Source: UBA7236 sp043727235 (GTDB lineage Bacteria > Bacteroidota > Bacteroidia > Chitinophagales > BACL12). From it: a stretch of DNA of 17,259 nt. The stretch lies in NCBI GenBank assembly GCA_043727235.1, contig JAYSYX010000458.1, forward strand, positions 1-17,259, given 5' to 3'. This document shows positions 14,274-17,259 of the stretch, piece by piece. The translations under genes and the position numbers were made by a program. The stretch's first letter is position 1. Each line of letters opens with the position of its first letter. The notes beneath the pieces were generated by a model that worked only from the letters and a program-made list of their open reading frames with translations, searched no databases and was not told where the DNA came from.

Positions 14274-14885
14274 ATGTCAGGCAGAAAAGCACTTGTAATA
14301 ATGTTAAAAAATCCTGTAAAAGGAAAAGTAAAAACACGCCTGGCAAAAGATGTGGGTGATGATGTGGCATTGGAGGTATACATGAATTTATTGTTGCATA
14401 CACAAAAGATAACAAGTGATATTGATGCTGATAAATACATCTTTTATTCAGATCTGGTGGAAAGAAACGACATCTTCGATAATACCAACTATAAAAAATA
14501 TGTACAATGCAGCGGAGATCTCGGTGTGCGCATGGATTATGGTTTTTCTATACCTTTTAAGAATGAATATAAAGAAGTTGTGATGATCGGAGCAGATTGT
14601 TTCGAACTCACTTCAGAACATATCAATAAAGCATTTCAGGTTTTAAGTGATAACGATTTTGTAATAGGACCTGCGACTGATGGTGGATATTATTTGATAG
14701 GAATGAAAAAATGGAACCGTTGGCTTTTACAAAATAAACGCTGGAGCACCGAACACCTTTTTGAAGAGTCTAAAACTGAAATTGAAAATAATAATGGTAA
14801 ATTATTTATTTTGAACACACTCACCGATATAGATACTATAGAAGACCTTAATTTATTTCCTAACTTAAAAATATCTAATACATGA
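14274..14885 (+). CDS. TIGR04282-type arsenosugar glycosyltransferase (DUF2064)
   Basis: This is a 203-residue GT-A-like protein of DUF2064, matching the arsenosugar-associated glycosyltransferase family. The full set of motifs is present: KALVIMLKNPVKGKVKTRLA (5-24) with the nucleotide-binding basic loop, EVVMIGADCFELT with the Asp, VIGPATDGGYYLIGM, and a C-terminal LTDIDTIEDL segment. It probably adds or converts the sugar on the arsenic-ribose intermediate, though donor and acceptor are unknown. I chose ATG 14274. An in-frame ATG at 14178 lies inside arsS and would add a low-complexity N-terminus unlike the family. Its stop overlaps the start of the PiT gene by four bases (ATGA), a sign of coupled translation. 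It is the canonical counterpart of the diverged copy at 11783. Confidence 0.87.
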   Translation: MSGRKALVIMLKNPVKGKVKTRLAKDVGDDVALEVYMNLLLHTQKITSDIDADKYIFYSDLVERNDIFDNTNYKKYVQCSGDLGVRMDYGFSIPFKNEYKEVVMIGADCFELTSEHINKAFQVLSDNDFVIGPATDGGYYLIGMKKWNRWLLQNKRWSTEHLFEESKTEIENNNGKLFILNTLTDIDTIEDLNLFPNLKISNT

Positions 14886-15964
14886 TTGTTATAATTATTC
14901 TCTTGTCAGCATGTTTTTTAGCATTTTCCAATGGAGCGAACGATAATTTCAAGGGTGTTACCACATTATTCGGCAGCGGGACCACTGATTATAAAAAAGC
15001 AATAAATTGGGGAACCATAAGCACTTTTGCAGGTTGTTTGTTCGCTATTTATATTGCTCAAGGATTAATGAAAAATTTTTCAGGTAAAGGATTAATTCCT
15101 GATGAAGCGCTAAAGGACCCTTCACTTGCAATAGCAGTTGCATTAGGTGCAGCATCAACAGTATTTTTAGCAACCAGAATCGGGATTCCTGTTTCCACAA
15201 CACATTCAATTGTTGGAGCATTGGTTGGAGCCGGATTTATGGCAGTTGGAAGTGCACTTAATTTTACACAGTTAGGTGACGTGTTTCTGAAACCATTATT
15301 ACTAAGTCCTTTTATTGCGTGCGCAGCAAGTATCATTTTATATCTTATTTTCCGACAAGCCCGACTCTTACTCAAAATAGATAAACAAACTCATCTTACA
15401 GTTGATAAACCATCATCTGAAACAAATAATATATCTGCTTCAACAATTTCAATAAGTAATGATTACCGCGAAAGTTATCACGGAAATATTGTTGGCATTA
15501 GTGCACAAAAAATATTAGATGGATTACATTTTTTATCAGCCGGAGCTGTGGGTTTTGCAAGAGGAATGAATGACGCACCTAAAATTGCCGGATTACTTTT
15601 ATTGGTGAGTTTTTTAAATGTTCCCTGGATGATCATTATTGTTGGAATTGTTATGGCAATAGGTGGACTATTAAATGCAAAAAAAGTGGCAATTACTATG
15701 AGTAAAAAAATTACTTATATGAATTCGGGACAAGGATTCACCTCTAATTTAATTACTGCTGTTCTGGTATGGACAGCCAGTGCAAGTGGATTGCCGGTGT
15801 CTACCACACATGTTTCGGTTGGTGGAATTTTCGGAATAGGTGTTGTGAACAAAAAAGCTGATTATAAAATGATTGGCAAAATACTTGGATCATGGGTGCT
15901 CACATTGCCAACTGCGGCAATATTATCCGCAATTATATATTTTATTTCTAATAATATTATTTAA
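14882..15964 (+). CDS. PiT-family inorganic phosphate transporter
   Basis: This is a 360-residue inner-membrane protein of the PiT family (Na+ or H+ coupled phosphate uptake). The internal duplication of the family is clear: GANDNFKG (18-25) with PVSTTHSIVGALVG (103-116) in the first half, and GMNDAPKIAG (228-237) with PVSTTHVSVGGIFG (305-318) in the second. Hydrophobic segments alternate with short loops, and a hydrophilic cytoplasmic-type loop (about 165-205) separates the halves. It overlaps the glycosyltransferase by four bases and is followed 16 bases later by arsM, so it belongs to the arsenosugar unit. PiT proteins carry arsenate as well as phosphate. Either arsenate supply or phosphate uptake under arsenate stress is possible, and the sequence does not decide between them. 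Confidence 0.91.
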   Translation: MIVIIILLSACFLAFSNGANDNFKGVTTLFGSGTTDYKKAINWGTISTFAGCLFAIYIAQGLMKNFSGKGLIPDEALKDPSLAIAVALGAASTVFLATRIGIPVSTTHSIVGALVGAGFMAVGSALNFTQLGDVFLKPLLLSPFIACAASIILYLIFRQARLLLKIDKQTHLTVDKPSSETNNISASTISISNDYRESYHGNIVGISAQKILDGLHFLSAGAVGFARGMNDAPKIAGLLLLVSFLNVPWMIIIVGIVMAIGGLLNAKKVAITMSKKITYMNSGQGFTSNLITAVLVWTASASGLPVSTTHVSVGGIFGIGVVNKKADYKMIGKILGSWVLTLPTAAILSAIIYFISNNII

Positions 15965-15980
15965 TACTAAAAAAATAAAC

Positions 15981-16955
15981 ATGTCGACAGGTTATTTAGA
16001 AACAACAAGAAACGTTTACAAGGAAGCTGCAGAAAATCCGCAGGAAGGATTATGTTGCACAACAACTCCAATATGGCAATTACCGGGATTAATAATTCCG
16101 CAAAAAATGTTGCAGATGAATTATGGTTGTGGAAGTACAGTTAATCCGAGAGATCTTGTTAATGAACCCACCATTATGTATGTAGGTGTTGGCGGAGGAA
16201 TGGAGTTATTGCAATTCGCATATTTTTCACGCAAAAAATGTGGTGTCATTGGTGTGGATGTAGTAGACGAAATGTTGGAAGCCTGTAATGAAAATTTATT
16301 GGAAGCAGAAAAATTAAATCCGTGGTTCAAAAGAGAATTTGTTGATCTGCGCAAAGGAGATGCTTTTAATTTACCTATAGAAGATAATTCAGTAGACATT
16401 GCCGCTCAAAATTGTCTTTTTAATATTTTTAGAGAAGAGGATCTTCAAAAAGCATTGGGAGAAATGTATCGCATATTAAAAAAACACGGTCGGTTGGTAA
16501 TGAGTGATCCAACATGTGAACAAACTATTCCGGAAAACTTAAGAGACGATGAAAAGTTGCGCGCTTTATGTTTAAGTGGTTCATTGCCTTTACAGGAATA
16601 TATTAATAGAATTACCGATGTTGGTTTCGGAACCATAGAAGTTCGTGCTAGAAGACCTTATAGAATTTTAGATCCGTTACATTACGACACTACCGAATTA
16701 ATTTATATCGAAAGTGCAGAAGTATGTGCAATTAAAGATCCAATGCCTACCGATGGTGCCTGCGTATTCACAGGAAAAACTGCCATTTATTACGGCGATG
16801 CAGAATATTTCGACGATCACAAAGGTCATACCCTAACACCAAACCAACCATTAGCCATTTGCGATAAAACTGCCGGCAATCTTTCAGCACTAAAAAGAAA
16901 CGACATTTTTATTTCCGGTTCAACATATTTTTATGATGGTGGCGGGTGTTGTTAG
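15981..16955 (+). CDS. arsM: Arsenite methyltransferase ArsM (arsenosugar type)
   Basis: This is a 324-residue SAM-dependent As(III) methyltransferase. It has the arsenic-binding cysteines GLCC (Cys25/26) and YGCGS (Cys50), the SAM-binding IMYVGVGGGMELLQFAY (65-81), VIGVDVVDEMLE, the motif DAFNLPIEDNSVDIAAQNCLFN, and RILKKHGRLVMSD. A C-terminal domain follows and ends in GGGCC, a vicinal cysteine pair on the last two residues. The sequence fits the ArsM branch found with ArsS rather than the short detoxifying ArsM. It would supply mono- and dimethylarsenite to ArsS. The start is ATG 15981; a longer frame back to 15873 runs inside the PiT gene and carries no homology. There is no Shine-Dalgarno sequence, only A-rich DNA before the ATG. 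It is the last gene of the unit. Confidence 0.94.
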   Translation: MSTGYLETTRNVYKEAAENPQEGLCCTTTPIWQLPGLIIPQKMLQMNYGCGSTVNPRDLVNEPTIMYVGVGGGMELLQFAYFSRKKCGVIGVDVVDEMLEACNENLLEAEKLNPWFKREFVDLRKGDAFNLPIEDNSVDIAAQNCLFNIFREEDLQKALGEMYRILKKHGRLVMSDPTCEQTIPENLRDDEKLRALCLSGSLPLQEYINRITDVGFGTIEVRARRPYRILDPLHYDTTELIYIESAEVCAIKDPMPTDGACVFTGKTAIYYGDAEYFDDHKGHTLTPNQPLAICDKTAGNLSALKRNDIFISGSTYFYDGGGCC

Positions 16956-17136
16956 AATTTTGTTTCTTGGAATTTTAATTTCGATCGATGTTTTGAGTTC
17001 TGAGTTCTGACACGTAGTAGATCTCCTATGTCGATCACTACATGTTTCAGTTCTGGGTTCTGGTTTATAATGCAACAAGGTTTGCAGATTTCCATACGGT
17101 GGAATATCTCCCGGATTATCGTCCGATTATTGCCTG
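16956..17136. repeat. Intergenic element with 15-base direct repeats around a hairpin
   Basis: After arsM there is no gene to the window end. GAGTTCTGAGTTCTG (16995-17009) and CAGTTCTGGGTTCTG (17048-17062) match at 13 of 15 positions and are each made of seven-base units. Between them, 17011-17023 and 17033-17044 form an imperfect hairpin built on TAGT-GATC against GATC-ACTA with one bulged base. The plan, heptamers around a hairpin, resembles the element before arsS. Confidence 0.6.
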
Positions 17137-17160
17137 TCAGCCCACTGGCTGATTCTTTAT
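17136..17160 (+). terminator. Possible Rho-independent terminator after arsM
   Basis: TCAGCC (17137-17142) pairs with GGCTGA (17147-17152) around a four-base loop, and the stem is followed by the T-rich TTCTTTATT. The stem is short and the T-run is interrupted, so the call is moderate. It lies about 180 bases after the arsM stop. Confidence 0.38.
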
Positions 17161-17223
17161 TCGATATTACCTATGGGTCCAGGTTAGCCCTTTTTCAACC
17201 TTCCCCAACCCTTCCTTCCTTTC

Positions 17224-17259
17224 TCAGCATCCGTAGCTTTAGCGAAGGATGCTCCTTAG
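17224..17259. repeat. Palindromic unit at the window edge
   Basis: AGCATCC (17226-17232) and GGATGCT (17247-17253) form a perfect 7-bp stem. Inside, GCT and AGC (17236-17238, 17241-17243) can add three more pairs around TT, giving a cruciform-like structure with GTA/GAA internal loops. It is more GC-balanced than its surroundings and may be one copy of a dispersed intergenic palindrome. It may continue past the window end. Confidence 0.5.

Noticed and set aside
15873..15980. N-terminal extension of arsM into the PiT gene
   Set aside because: It reads the transporter end in another frame; conserved ArsM sequence begins at ATG 15981.
1..17259. CRISPR array, defence island or prophage
   Set aside because: No direct repeats with unique spacers of constant length, and no Cas, restriction, integrase or phage proteins are encoded; the genes are metabolic.

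Overview
The window is AT-rich bacterial chromosome with dense genes on both strands. Several signs point to Bacteroidota (the Cytophaga-Flavobacterium-Chitinophaga side): a mevalonate operon with a GYDIA-type GHMP kinase, a secreted endonuclease/exonuclease/phosphatase protein, almost no Shine-Dalgarno sequences, and TAnnTTTG-like promoter elements. I cannot name the genus. No rRNA, tRNA, transposase or CRISPR array is visible.

Region 1 (1-4095, + strand) is a mevalonate-pathway operon: class II HMG-CoA reductase (5' end cut by the window edge), a GYDIA-family GHMP kinase, diphosphomevalonate decarboxylase and mevalonate kinase. Together they would turn HMG-CoA into isopentenyl diphosphate. 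No classical phosphomevalonate kinase is present, and the GYDIA protein is the obvious candidate for that step. Region 2 (4085-9314, - strand) holds the TCA-cycle 2-oxoglutarate dehydrogenase genes sucA (E1) and sucB (E2), followed by a secreted EEP-fold protein that converges on, and overlaps, the mevalonate kinase gene. Twelve perfect TGGCAG hexamers lie between sucA and sucB.

Region 3 (9430-11705, + strand) is a compact three-gene unit: an SPL-type radical SAM protein, a class IV PLP aminotransferase and an AlkD-like DNA glycosylase. It is divergent from sucA, and probable promoters for the two directions sit within about 45 bases.

Region 4 (11783-16955, + strand) is an arsenosugar-biosynthesis cluster: a diverged DUF2064/TIGR04282-type glycosyltransferase, an AhpD-like peroxidase-family protein, radical SAM ArsS (Cys form), a canonical TIGR04282-type glycosyltransferase, a PiT-family phosphate transporter and arsenite methyltransferase ArsM. 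The inferred flow is: ArsM methylates As(III), ArsS joins the dimethylarsenic group to a 5'-deoxyadenosyl group from SAM, and the glycosyltransferase-like proteins finish the sugar. The transporter may handle phosphate or arsenate.

Two intergenic stretches (12942-13168 and 16956-17259) hold little-described repeat structures: tandem heptanucleotides around hairpin-like centres. The second also has a terminator-like hairpin and a palindrome at the window edge. These repeats, the sucA-sucB microsatellite, the GYDIA kinase and the make-up of the arsenosugar cluster are the points most worth following up.
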